NCBI GenBank assembly: GCA_001600455.1
Contig: BCKC01000004.1
Span: forward strand, 1,116,001-1,180,000
Origin: Endocalyx cinctus
Taxonomy: Eukaryota > Ascomycota > Sordariomycetes > Amphisphaeriales > Apiosporaceae
Length of the DNA stretch: 64,000 bases
Direction: 5' to 3'
Positions 24,180 through 35,100 of this stretch are shown one piece after another; within the stretch, counting starts at the first letter, position 1, and the number at the start of each line of letters is the position of its first letter. The notes beneath the pieces were generated by a model. It ran no database searches. It was not told where the DNA came from and worked only from the letters and a program-made list of their open reading frames with translations. The translations under genes were made by a program, and so were the position numbers.

Positions 24180-24869
24180 CCCTTCCTTCATCCTCTTTCT
24201 GTTTATCCCTAAATTATTGGCCCCTGTCTTGATATTCCCTGTTAACTTATCTTGATTTAGCAGCATCTTGGCATTTGGTTCTTACTGCGCAGTACTCCAT
24301 AATATCTCGTTCTTGAGATAACTTGGCCACACACATACGCATTGAACGCATACTAGTATACACCACCTCTTCCTCACGTCACTCGCTATATTGTTAAAAC
24401 CCTCTTTTAATTTTTATTTTATCCTCATTTTCGTCACTCTTCCCACTTTCCGTTTCATCTTCTTTTTGTTTTTTTGCTTTCTTACATGTACACAGTCTTA
24501 GGTATCTCACCTAAATCATTCAAATCGCTCATTAAGCAAGCAATAAACTATTAACCAAGAGAAAGAGAGAAAAAAAAATAATAAAGAAAAGAAAGCGAAC
24601 ATAATAAATTGTTTGAATTATTATGAGTTTACTTCTACAGAACTGATTTGTTGTGTGATTAGTTTTTTTTTTTTTTTCCTCTTTCTTTATCCGGGAGAAT
24701 TCTGAAACTCTTCATACGTCAATTTGTTATTTTCCCCAAGTTTATTTTTAATCCGTATCTTTTCTGTACTTCCCTTTTGAGAACAGTGCGTTCTACTTAA
24801 TAATTCTTTTTTCGCTATATTTCTTTCTTTTCCCCCTTCTCTTAACCTCACACAACACCATCGAGGCTC

Positions 24870-26841
24870 ATGTCAACACATGCAGGTCATCGTCGCGCTT
24901 CCCAAACACAACACCGAAATATGGACACAACACCAACCGCTTCAACTAGCGGAACCGGCCATGCGAGGACGACATCATTATCCATCAAGGCCCCGGAGTT
25001 GAGATTACCGCCCCCCGAAGAATTTGATTTGATTGACGATCGCGACGCCGAAGCACAAGAGTCTCAAGCGCATTCGTTAAAAAGAAAGGATGGTCCCGTT
25101 ACCTGGATGTCCTTACCTGGGAAGGATCAGCTATTTATATTATTTATCAGCCGTCTCGTCGACTTTTTGCAGGTAGCTTCCTTACAAGCCTACGTCTTCT
25201 ACCAACTGAAGAGTTTCGATGAGAGTTTGTCCGATGCCGAAATTTCCAGTCAAGCCGGCTGGTTGCAAGGTGCCTTCACCGGCGCCCAGGTTTTAACGGC
25301 TTTCTTATGGGGCAAGGCCGCCGATGCGAGCTGGTGTGGTCGCAAGAGGGTTTTGATCATCGGTTTGTTCGGTACCGCTATCTCTTGTCTGGGCTATGGT
25401 TTTTCCGGTAGTTTCGCTTCGGCCGTATTTTGGCGCGCTGCCGGAGGCGCCATCAACGGTACTGTTGGCATTATGTAAGTTTCATCTAGACTTGATTCGC
25501 CGTGCTTAAGTCCAAAGTGTTTTTGCTAACTTGAATTGCTCCAGCCGAACCATGGTGGCTGAGGTCACGGTCGAGAGGAAATACCAATCGAGAGCATTTT
25601 TGATTCTACCTATCAGTTTCAGCGTAGCAAGCACCTTAGGCCCTCGTAAGCTCCGGCCCCCTCGCTTTTGCCCATTCCCATTTGCTTAAATGTGCTAACT
25701 CTAATGTCCTTCTATAGTCATGGGTGGTTTGTTAGCCGACCCGGTATCCACTCTGCCCGGATTGTTTGGTGAAGGCGCTATCTGGGGTTTCAGCTGGATC
25801 GAGCAATTCCCGTACGCGCTTCCTAGCATCATTAATTGCATCACCTTGAGCATGGCCGGCTTGACCGTCTTCTTAATGCTCGAAGAGACTTCTTCGAAGC
25901 GGAGATCTAAATTCGATATCGGCTTGTACATCTCCGGCCGTATTAAACAATTTTTCTTGAGGAGACCCGCGCACGATGGCTATCTCAAGCTCGACCAACG
26001 CTGGGCCTCTCCCGACACACCTACCATGGATTTGATGCACGAGAAGCGTTCCAGATCTCCTGTTCCGCCCCAGGAACCTGCTATGAAGCGTTCGCGGAAC
26101 ACGTTGCCTTTCAGCCGCGTTTGGACTCGCAACGTCATCTTTACCCTCGTCACCGAAGCCTTTTACGATTTCCAGCTCGGTGCTTTCACCAACATCTGGA
26201 CCCTATTCTTGTCGAGCCCGCGCGCTACGCTAGAGGAAGAGCTTACCCAGCAGCTTCCCTTCATCTTTAGCGGCGGTTTAGGCATGCCCGCCGCCACCGT
26301 CGGCATAGCCACCTCTCTCCTCGGCGTCCTCGGTATGATCCTACAGATTTTCGCTTATCCCCCCGTACACGCCCGCCTCGGCACCCTCCGCGGCTTCCGC
26401 ATCTTTATGCTACTTTTCCCCGTCGCCTACTTCCTAGCTCCTTACCTCGCCGTCTTACCCTCGACATCCGAAGCTCCCGCTCCAGCCTCGGGCCCCTCCA
26501 TCTGGATCTACATGACCCTGGTACAAACGTTGCAGGTCATGGCCCGTACCGTGACCCTACCAGCCAGCATTATCTTGCTGAACAACTGCAGCCCTCACCC
26601 GAGTGTCTTAGGCCTTGTTCATGGACTAGGCCAGTCTGTTTCCGCCGGTTTCAGGACGGTAGGCCCCGTCGTGGGCGGATGGTGGTACGGATCCAGTCTT
26701 GAGACAGGCGTCGTAGGCGCGAGCTGGTGGGCTGTCGCTGGCGTGTCCGCCTTGGGCTGCGCCGCGTCAATGCTGATTTACGAAGGCAGCGGGCACGAAA
26801 TTATTCTCGAAGGCGAAGAGGATGAAAAATTAACAAAATAA
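24870..26841 (+). CDS. MFS transporter (DHA1/ZIF-like, YCR023C type)
   Basis: Three exons (24870-25474, 25545-25645, 25718-26841) give 609 residues. A hydrophilic N-terminal tail of about 75 residues leads to PGKDQLFILFISRLVDF, the typical first helix of a fungal MFS group related to yeast YCR023C and plant zinc-induced facilitators. The loop 2-3 antiporter signature is GKAADASWCGRKRVLIIG. Exon 2 contributes RTMVAEVTVERKYQSRAF. A long hydrophilic central loop (around PTMDLMHEKRSRSPVPP) divides the halves, and the C-terminal half ends in a short acidic tail. The family contains drug, siderophore and metal-chelate exporters of vacuole or plasma membrane; the substrate here is unknown. All splice phases match (2, 1). 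Codon use is more C-ending than in the flanking DNA, as expected for real coding sequence. Confidence 0.92.
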
Positions 26842-29601
26842 AAAAAAGACCGAGGATATAGAAAGAATAGAGGGCATGATAAACAAAATAAGAGCGTGCA
26901 TTTTGATTTTATTTTTATTATTTTTTTTTCTTTCCACTTGTCTCAGCGCTTGTAAAAGATCATCAGTTTTGTTTTATTTTATGTTTCTCTCTTCTACTAC
27001 TGTCCTATATTTTCGTCACAAGAATCACTTGATTTGTATGGCATGGTCATTTTCAAGAACCGATCTGTGGGCGCTGGAGAACACCCCGGTTCGGTACATG
27101 GAAACAATGGTAGAAGGAGGAAAGCGCGAATTATGATACCACATTATACTATATCGCATGGCATTCTAGCATCATCTTCTTTGTTGGGTTGGCGTTTGGT
27201 TTATTTTCTCTTTTTATTTCTATGTACATATGTATCATATTATACCACCTACCATTCTACCTACCGATAGACAGGGGAACGGCATTAGGAATCAGCTCGG
27301 GTAATGAAGCTGAGGAAAACCCGAATATAAAGAAGTATGTATTTTATGCCTTGGCAATACGCGAGTGACGTGACATGATGAATTTTATGCTTATGAGTGA
27401 ACTTGTATCCATGGATATCTCTAAGGATATATCAAGTGAGCTTTCACGTGGCATATACTTTAACCTTGACGCCTTTTCATAGCAAGATAGGGCGGCGCTA
27501 ACAACGATACAACATCCATGGATGTACGTGCTTAACACTCATATACTCGCTTTCTACCTCGCTCTTTGAGTCAGCTCTATATAGATCATAGCTTGACGAC
27601 ATAGTCATAATACCCTGGCCCTTTACATCAAAATATATACGCAGTTCCATCACAGCAAAATGTATGATAGTCATAAAGCAGCCCACGATATGAACTTTAC
27701 AAGCAGGATATCAACTATCTAACAATCGGTTATATTCCAATCTAAATCTCTAGGGGTGTTGAAAACATATCGAGAATACGTGTTCGATAAATATTCCTGA
27801 GAAGAGAATATTGTGACCTTGATTGCCGGGACAAAAAAAAATTGATTTCAACAATTAGTTCTAATCGTTTTCCCTACTCGAAGCATATACGTTAAAATTA
27901 CGCCTTTTCGAAAGCCATGGTCTCGTCACTCGATACTAGATGATGTCAGTTATCTTTTCATCGATTTCCTACGCAATATAATTTCACCCCCCAAACGTTG
28001 CAGAGCGTATCGCATTCACTATGGGATAAAACGGAGCTCTGGTCCTCTTCGATATGGTTAGGTATAGAACACGGCATAACTTGCCTGTCATATGAAACTC
28101 AGTAATTGTTTTTACCTTAGCTTGATTTGTAATTTTTATTTGAATACACACAATGTTTATATTTCGAGAGTTTCATTTCATTCATGGAGAATATTTGCTG
28201 AGATTTAGTTATGAGTATACGGACAATTTATATAAGCATTACATCTACTTTTGATACTAGGACTACTCGTCCTCTCAGCTGTAAGCTATAACTGAAGAGG
28301 ATTTTTTTTGTTGATGGACAACTTATAGCTATAACCACCATTATCAAGCTGATTATCAACTCCATAGTTATCTGGCCTCACTTATACGCTATTACCTAGT
28401 GATACGTAAGGGGAAAAAGGCAATACGGAATACAACCCCTTTTTAGACCTAAGAGGTGCGTGTATCTATCGGTATCTGAATAGGCGAATGAACAAGACAT
28501 TCGCGGCAGGTATTCACTTGTGAAGTTATATACATCTACACAAACAAACAGAAAAAAAAAGGTTCTCGCTTCTAAACATGACGATCACATACATCTTCCC
28601 CTATTCTATATTTTCCCTTGTCGATCTCTTTTTGACGTCTAAGAAGCTTAATCGAAGGCTTAGCGAGCGTCCAAGCCCACCTTAGTCTCAAAGCCGTACG
28701 AGCCACAATCCGATTTTGCCTGATAAGGCTGAAAGGTGGATGGGAAGCAGAACACAAGCGGCAGAGCTTGATGGTAGATCCGATAAAAAAAAAAAAAAAA
28801 CAGATCAAAAACGGGGGGTTTACTAGTGTGGTATAGGCCGATACCTTTCATTAGATCACCTCTCCGATTATAGTTGAGATTGGATGATGTGCACGAACGC
28901 CTGTGCATCGATGGTTCATACTCCTGGGCCCGTTCTCTCGATCTAGCTGGGAGCTCGAGGTTGTTCGTTCGGCTAACTTGATGGATACGATTTACAGATA
29001 GTTTCTCGAAGGTGGCGACAAGCGTGTACGAGTTTATTAGAAGGTAGTTCCTGGGATGCTAGGATATTAGGATGTCAAGATGCATTGATGATATTGACTT
29101 TCATCGTGATGTCCGAAGATCAGATCTGCTGATTTTTTTTTTTTTTTTACTCTTCATTTATTTTGCGTACGATATGAACAGTTTCTCTTTTTCGGTTTAT
29201 TTTTAAATTTGTTTAATGGATATTTTAAATTTCAGGTTTTAATTACACAGTAGCTTATTCCGTAGTTGTTTTATGACGTAAACTATCTCTAAAGGATGAT
29301 TACCTAGGTAAGTAAGTATATGAGAGAAAGTCTTCTAGAAGTCAAAAGGTAAGTAAATAAATAGATTAAAAGAGTAGCCTCGCATAGAGTCCGGGAGTAT
29401 ATAGTGCATACGTATAAATCCTAGCCTAATTTTACCTATTATACTACCTACTTACATCCAAGTATCTAATCACGTAGTAGCATGTGAACTAATAGGTACT
29501 ATAAATGCTTACATGGAGGGTACTATGTATACTGCCTGCGTATGTATTACCATTGAAGCCAGTGCAGGTACCCGTGCAGCGCTATTAGGTATGTACTATG
29601 T

Positions 29602-29625
29602 AGAACAACAAAGAGAACAACAAAG
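29602..29625. repeat. Perfect 12-bp direct duplication
   Basis: AGAACAACAAAG occurs twice in immediate succession. Confidence 0.85.
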
Positions 29626-30519
29626 CATAGTGTCCGGAATAGCGGATACTTACGTACTTAGTTAGGTACATTGGATAAAGGTAGAGTTATCTACTCTGTA
29701 TATGTAAAGTATACTCCGTACAAGTACCGTCATCCACCCGTTCAAGAAGATTAACAGCAAGGGAGGACCCCTAGTCGCAAAGACTCTACCTAGGTAAGGA
29801 TGGATAAAGTGGAGTTTATGAGCACATCTCTAAAATTGGATTCTTCATGCGCTCATCAGACTAAAACATCGAAGAGATATCCTCGTCCAATTAATTTATG
29901 AAGTTTACAAACTTCTACGACCTGAATTGTAAGAAACAATTCCATACAACCTAGGTACGTACGTACGAATAACATACGAGTAATGTCTTTTTAAGCAGTA
30001 AATACCGAACTTGGTGAGAAGTTGTATACGTAGATATCAGCCAGCAGTTGAAGTGGACCGTCCACTTACATATAATATACTTGTACAAGTATAAGTATAC
30101 ATACTCCGCATATATGTAAGTACAAATACAGTCGTACCTAGCAGATATAACCTTGGCTCTCTTGAGCTATTACACCTACGGACTCTGAACTACGAGAGGC
30201 AGATGACTCTTTATTTACTGTGTTGTTTACTTTCAGTACAGTACAATAGTAGCATGCATGAAAGTGGAAAGATAGCTTCGGCGCTAAATCAATAATTTTG
30301 AATGCAAAAGAGTAATGTTGAGATCCACGGGTCAGACGGGGTGCGCTGTACAGTCAATGCACCGACCAATCTTCTAACCAAAGTTAATACAGGTTAATAC
30401 AGTCATCGTTATATACAGTGAAATAAACAATTTTCTGATGGAGTGTGAAGAGACGTAGAACAGTGGGATAGCGATAGAGCGTGAGAGTATCAAACATCAC
30501 GACCTCAGAAATCTAATTC

Positions 30520-31390
30520 TTTTTTTTTTTTTTTTTTTCCTCTCTCTCTCCCTTTCTCCCTCTCTCTCCATCTCTCTTTTTTTGTCTTCTCCTCTTTCTC
30601 ACTCTCCCTATCCCCTCTCTTCATCTCCTACCTGGATCGATCCTATATACGAGACAATTTTAGGAATCCAGTAACGACAATATCATTCTCGGGGGGATTC
30701 TTATGTTTAATCTATCCTCCCTCCCATTCGTGTTTCTGCTCATCATTTAAATTTTGTTGAGTATTTACAAAAATAAAATAAAAATTAGAACACGCCTTAT
30801 AATTTATACATTAATCCATCCCTCTTTAATACCCGTGTTTCTTTTTTTTTCCCTCTCATTTTATAGAATATTCTAAAATAAACTACCCTCCCAATTCATT
30901 CGTTCAATAAAGGACTATTCTTTTCTGTCCTTTTTTCCTGTCAATTATTTTCATTTCATTTCAATAAGTGGGAAGATCCAGTGCCTAGGTAATTTACCTG
31001 TCTACTAATTTTGTACTAAGCTGCTTCGATTTTTTTCCCTCTCTTTTAATGACTTTTACGAACTAGATATTGTCAATCTCTTTAATTGTTAATCCCTATT
31101 ATCTCCCTTTTTAACCTTCTTCCTTCTTTCTCTTAGGCATTCTCTATCGCAGAATCACGGTAGAACCGAAGAACGAGATAGACAGTAGTAGTTTCCAACC
31201 AACACGGGTCTCGGCTTTTGTTTTTTTCTTTTTACGCGCTTCGTTATTGTCTTTCCTTAATTGCGACAACCGACCATTATCCAAACTTACGGAATCTCCT
31301 TGTCTCTCTTTTTTTTTCGGCTGCCTGCACCTTGATTTTTTTATACTATACTTACACTCTTTTTTTTTTTTTTTCTCTTTTATAATAAGT
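30520..31390 (+). promoter_or_regulatory. Pyrimidine-rich promoter/leader zone of the ApsA-like gene
   Basis: Long C/T-biased runs (T tracts, CTCTCTC blocks at 30539-30600) occur on the plus strand upstream of the large gene, a known feature of promoters of well-expressed filamentous fungal genes. The distance to the ATG (0.8-1.6 kb) suggests a long 5' UTR or a leader intron; this cannot be decided from the sequence. Confidence 0.35.
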
Positions 31391-32146
31391 ACATATTAGG
31401 TATTATTCATACTGCATTGGCTTTGTACGGTGTAGTGCGATTTACGGTTGGCACCATATTTTCCGTTGGGTCGCGTCTAGAAGGGGCAACAACGAAAAGT
31501 AAATAATCTTGTAAAGAACCAATCGCGTTCTTTTCAGCGACACACGACTTACACCCATCTGAATATTCCGGCGCATTCGATTTATTCAATCAAGAGTACC
31601 TTTTTACCAAACCAAGGGAAAATATTTCGTCTCTTTTGCTTTATTCAGCAGATTTCTTCATCGGAACTTTATCCGCAGCTGGATCTGCTTGCTTTCTTCT
31701 GGCAACGGACGGTGTGTACCTGTCATACCTGTGGATACTTAATTGGTACGATACCAAAACACAGTACATACAAGTACACGCTATTACCTCGCATCACAGC
31801 TTACGCCACAAAATTCGCTGTATTTCGCTTCGTGTGGCGCTTTGATTGGTTTCTGACCCCTTCCCTTCTTACCAGTTAATTATCGGTATATTTCTTTTTC
31901 CTTTTTTTTTTTTCTTGAATCCCTGGCTTCCCATTCGAAAAGCGAACAGCACATCACGCTCCGACGTCAGGTTTTCACAAGGCGAAAGAAAGAGAAGGTG
32001 ACCACCAGCACCCTTATTACCGTTTTCTATTAGGCTGCATGCTACGACTCTGATCCCGAGGAGAGAGTCTCCCTTCTCCCCTTAGATCTGAAGATCGAAC
32101 CGTCACAATTTAGTAGCCGGTCTATCAGTAATTATAGTCGATCAAT

Positions 32147-35100
32147 ATGGTGTCCACAGAAGATGGTGGCGACGATATGTCGACCGCCGTTCCCGAACCT
32201 ATCCAAAATGATCCCTTCATAACCACCACAATACCAACCCCTGCCGCGACAAATCATCACCGATTTTCCGATTTCCAATCCAGTTTTTTCGCTCTCGGTT
32301 CAAATTTATCCCCGGCCCAAGCGAAACGGGCTTTGGAAGCACACCTAGCCGAAACCGACCGGAGGATGGAGGAAGCGGGAAAGCTAGGAACTGCTTTATT
32401 GCAACAGCGTCAAGAATTGACGGATAAGCTAAAAGAGGTCGACAAAGTAGAATCAGATGAAAAGGTTCCCGAGGACCTACAACAGAAACTTGTAGAGATT
32501 GAAAAAGATTTCACCGAAGTTGCCAGAGAAAGTGCACGCGCGTTTCTACCAAAGCAGAGAGTTCCTAGTAACGAAGCCGCTGCGGGTTTACCATTTGTTC
32601 CCGAAGGGAGAAGTGGAAGAGTAGGTTCTACCATTTCCCCCCCTAACCCCCTCTCGCTCCCGTTCTTGGAAACATTTGAGATTTCATATTTCGAGTTTTA
32701 ATCCGCAAACTTACCAATTTTTTCCCTCCAGCGCTCTGTTAGTCCTTCCAAGTTTGAAGGCCAAGCTACTGGTTCTCCCACCAAGTTTAGCATTCCGAAT
32801 CGCAAGATCCGCAATCAACCGGCCAATCGAATCCACGATATCGAATTCGCCGCCGAAATAAGTACTTCGCTCATTTCTCAAGTACGCAATTTACAATCTC
32901 TGCTCGCCGAGAAAGATGACGAGCTGCGGGAGATCCGGGTCGAGAAATCGAAGTTAGAATACGAAGTCGAGGGTTTCCAGCAACGGGTCCGCACCTTGGA
33001 TGAGAGTGAACATCGGTACAAGGACGAGAACTGGAGACTCGAAACTCAGGTTCATGACTTGCTTGCGAAAGAGCGGGAAACATCGGACCAGATCAAGAAA
33101 TTGACCCAGACAGTCAATGTTCTTCAGGCCGGAAAGAATACTACCCAGCGAGAACTAGACGAGTTAAAACTCAGCCACGTGAAGCTGACCGAAGACCATG
33201 CTGCTGTCATCAAGCATCACGACATAGAGCTGGGCACGGCAAAACGTACCATCGTTCTTGCTGACTCGGAGAGGAATGCGATGCAGAAAAGGATCGAAGA
33301 TCTGACTGGTCAGAACACGGAGCTAGCTAAGGCCGTGTCTGCGTCTCAGCGAGCGCGAATTATGGAGCGGGAGTCTATACTCGGCATGACCGATACCGAG
33401 TTCGAAACCGCCCACGACAAATCCACTCCCGAGCATTCTCCTCCTCCCTCTCCCGTTAAGGGCACTCCGCGACATTCCATGCTCGAGTCGGAGACCCTCA
33501 AGACTTCGCTTAGTCACGCTCAACGTACCATCCAGGGTCTTAGGAACAACGTTCATCGGGAGAAGACCGAAAAGCTTGAGCTCAGGCGCATGCTTCAGGA
33601 GGCCCAGAACGAGATTGAGAAGTTCCGCAGCGATCCTATCACCGCGGCCAAGCGTGCGCGCAAGACTGATTCTAGGGAGTTCAAGAAACCGCCACGTCTA
33701 CTTGGGGGCTTACGCAGCGCTCGAAGTGAGATCTTTGCCGCCGAAGACTCGAACTGGGAAGATCAGACCGAAGACGGCTCCTCGAGTCGACCATCGACCG
33801 CTACCATGAAGCCGGACCACGCCTCGGAGGTGAGCGATAGCTTCGAAACCGCCGCCGAGGCCAGCGATGGCGGCTTGGAGACGGCCAGCGACGCCGCTTT
33901 CGAGACGGCTAACGAGCGAGGTACCGAGACCGACGATTTCCATACCGGAGCCGAAGAGTTCTCGAGCGACGACATGGATACTGAGACAGAGGGTCCGTCT
34001 AAGCGTCGCACCATCATCGGTATGCCTTCGGGTAGTTCCTTTGGGCTCAACCGTCGCGATTCATTCCATAGTACTGCCTCGACGGAGGACGAGTCGTATC
34101 CATTCGACGCCGAAACTAGGACGCCTATCCTGCCGCCCCCTCAGCCGAAATTCCCACTTCGGGTCAGTAGGGGTGCATTCCGCCGATCGCGACAGGCCAG
34201 CGAGGAACCTGCTCTCCAGAGCAGCCCTGCCGCTAGTTTCACGACCAGTAGTGCTGCCGGCACGCCTCAACCTCGCCAGAGCTTGGCCGCTGAGTTGGGT
34301 GACTTTGATGTTAGCGACAACGATTCGACTTTATCTGCGACTCCTAGCAGGAGGTCCACCAGAGGCAAGACTTTATCGCCTGCTCCACCCATGCCGCGGA
34401 TGCCTGGGTACATCATGGTGGATTCTGGTACGATGACAGATCCTCTCGACGTTTCTCCAGAACTGGCATCTGTCCGGGCAGCGCACGCTGAAGAGCTTGA
34501 ACGTCTTGGTGCTGAACACACCGCTTCTCAAGCTTCGGCTTTGGAATCCCTAAAGTCTCAGCACGCCGATCAACTTAGCCAATCTGAGGCTGAAGTCAAA
34601 CTCGCACACGCCCAGGAACTCGAAGCGCTTCGATCTACTCATGCTGAGGCTGCTCAAAAGGCTGTAGAGGAAGCGCGGGCGGCTCACGCAGATGAACTTG
34701 AAGCACTGAAGTCGAGCCACGGCGAGCTTGTCAACCAAGTCACCGCAGATGCACAGGAACGTCATACTCGTGAACTAGAAGAGCTACGATCTAGTCATTC
34801 AGAGCAGCTGTCAGAAAAAGAAGCCGCTCATCAGGCGTTGCTCGTTGCCGAACTCGAGGCGTTGAGACTCGCTCATGCTAAAGAGTTGTCAGACAAAGAG
34901 CGTGAGGGCAAGGCTCTTTACCACTCGGAACTGGAGTCATTGAGAGCATCGCACGCGGAAGAAATGGCCGCCAAGGAATCTCAAAGCAAGGCTGCTTACG
35001 CGGCTGAGCTCGAAGCTCTGACCGCTGCCCACGCCAAGGAGCTAGTAGACAAGGAATCCGAGATCAACAGCTCCCGCGCAGCAGAACTTGAGACTCTTAG

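Larger units (their letters stand above)
19810..24869. other. Long AT-rich intergenic tract (about 5 kb)
   Basis: No supported gene. It holds an 11-bp-period repeat (23545-23597), a TGGATTAC triplet repeat (24062-24085), a TTTTTA microsatellite (24142-24179) and one N at 23082 inside a TACCTA/TAGGTA palindrome. Frames at 21534-21761 and 21676-21978 show no domain. The last 500 bases are pyrimidine-rich, as expected of the promoter and leader of the downstream transporter. Confidence 0.5.
26842..32146. other. Long intergenic tract with pyrimidine-rich leader upstream of the ApsA gene
   Basis: No supported gene in 5.3 kb. Notable contents are a 12-bp direct duplication AGAACAACAAAG (29602-29625), TACCTAGGTA palindromes (29301-29310, 29787-29796), a TACTCCGTAC word (29712-29721) and a strikingly CT-rich zone at about 30520-31390. 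The latter probably belongs to the promoter or long 5' leader of the large gene at 32147. Confidence 0.5.

Noticed and set aside
33867..34436. 189-codon frame inside the ApsA-like gene, and several antisense frames to 38.6 kb
   Set aside because: Out-of-frame shadows of the repetitive 2,422-residue coding sequence.
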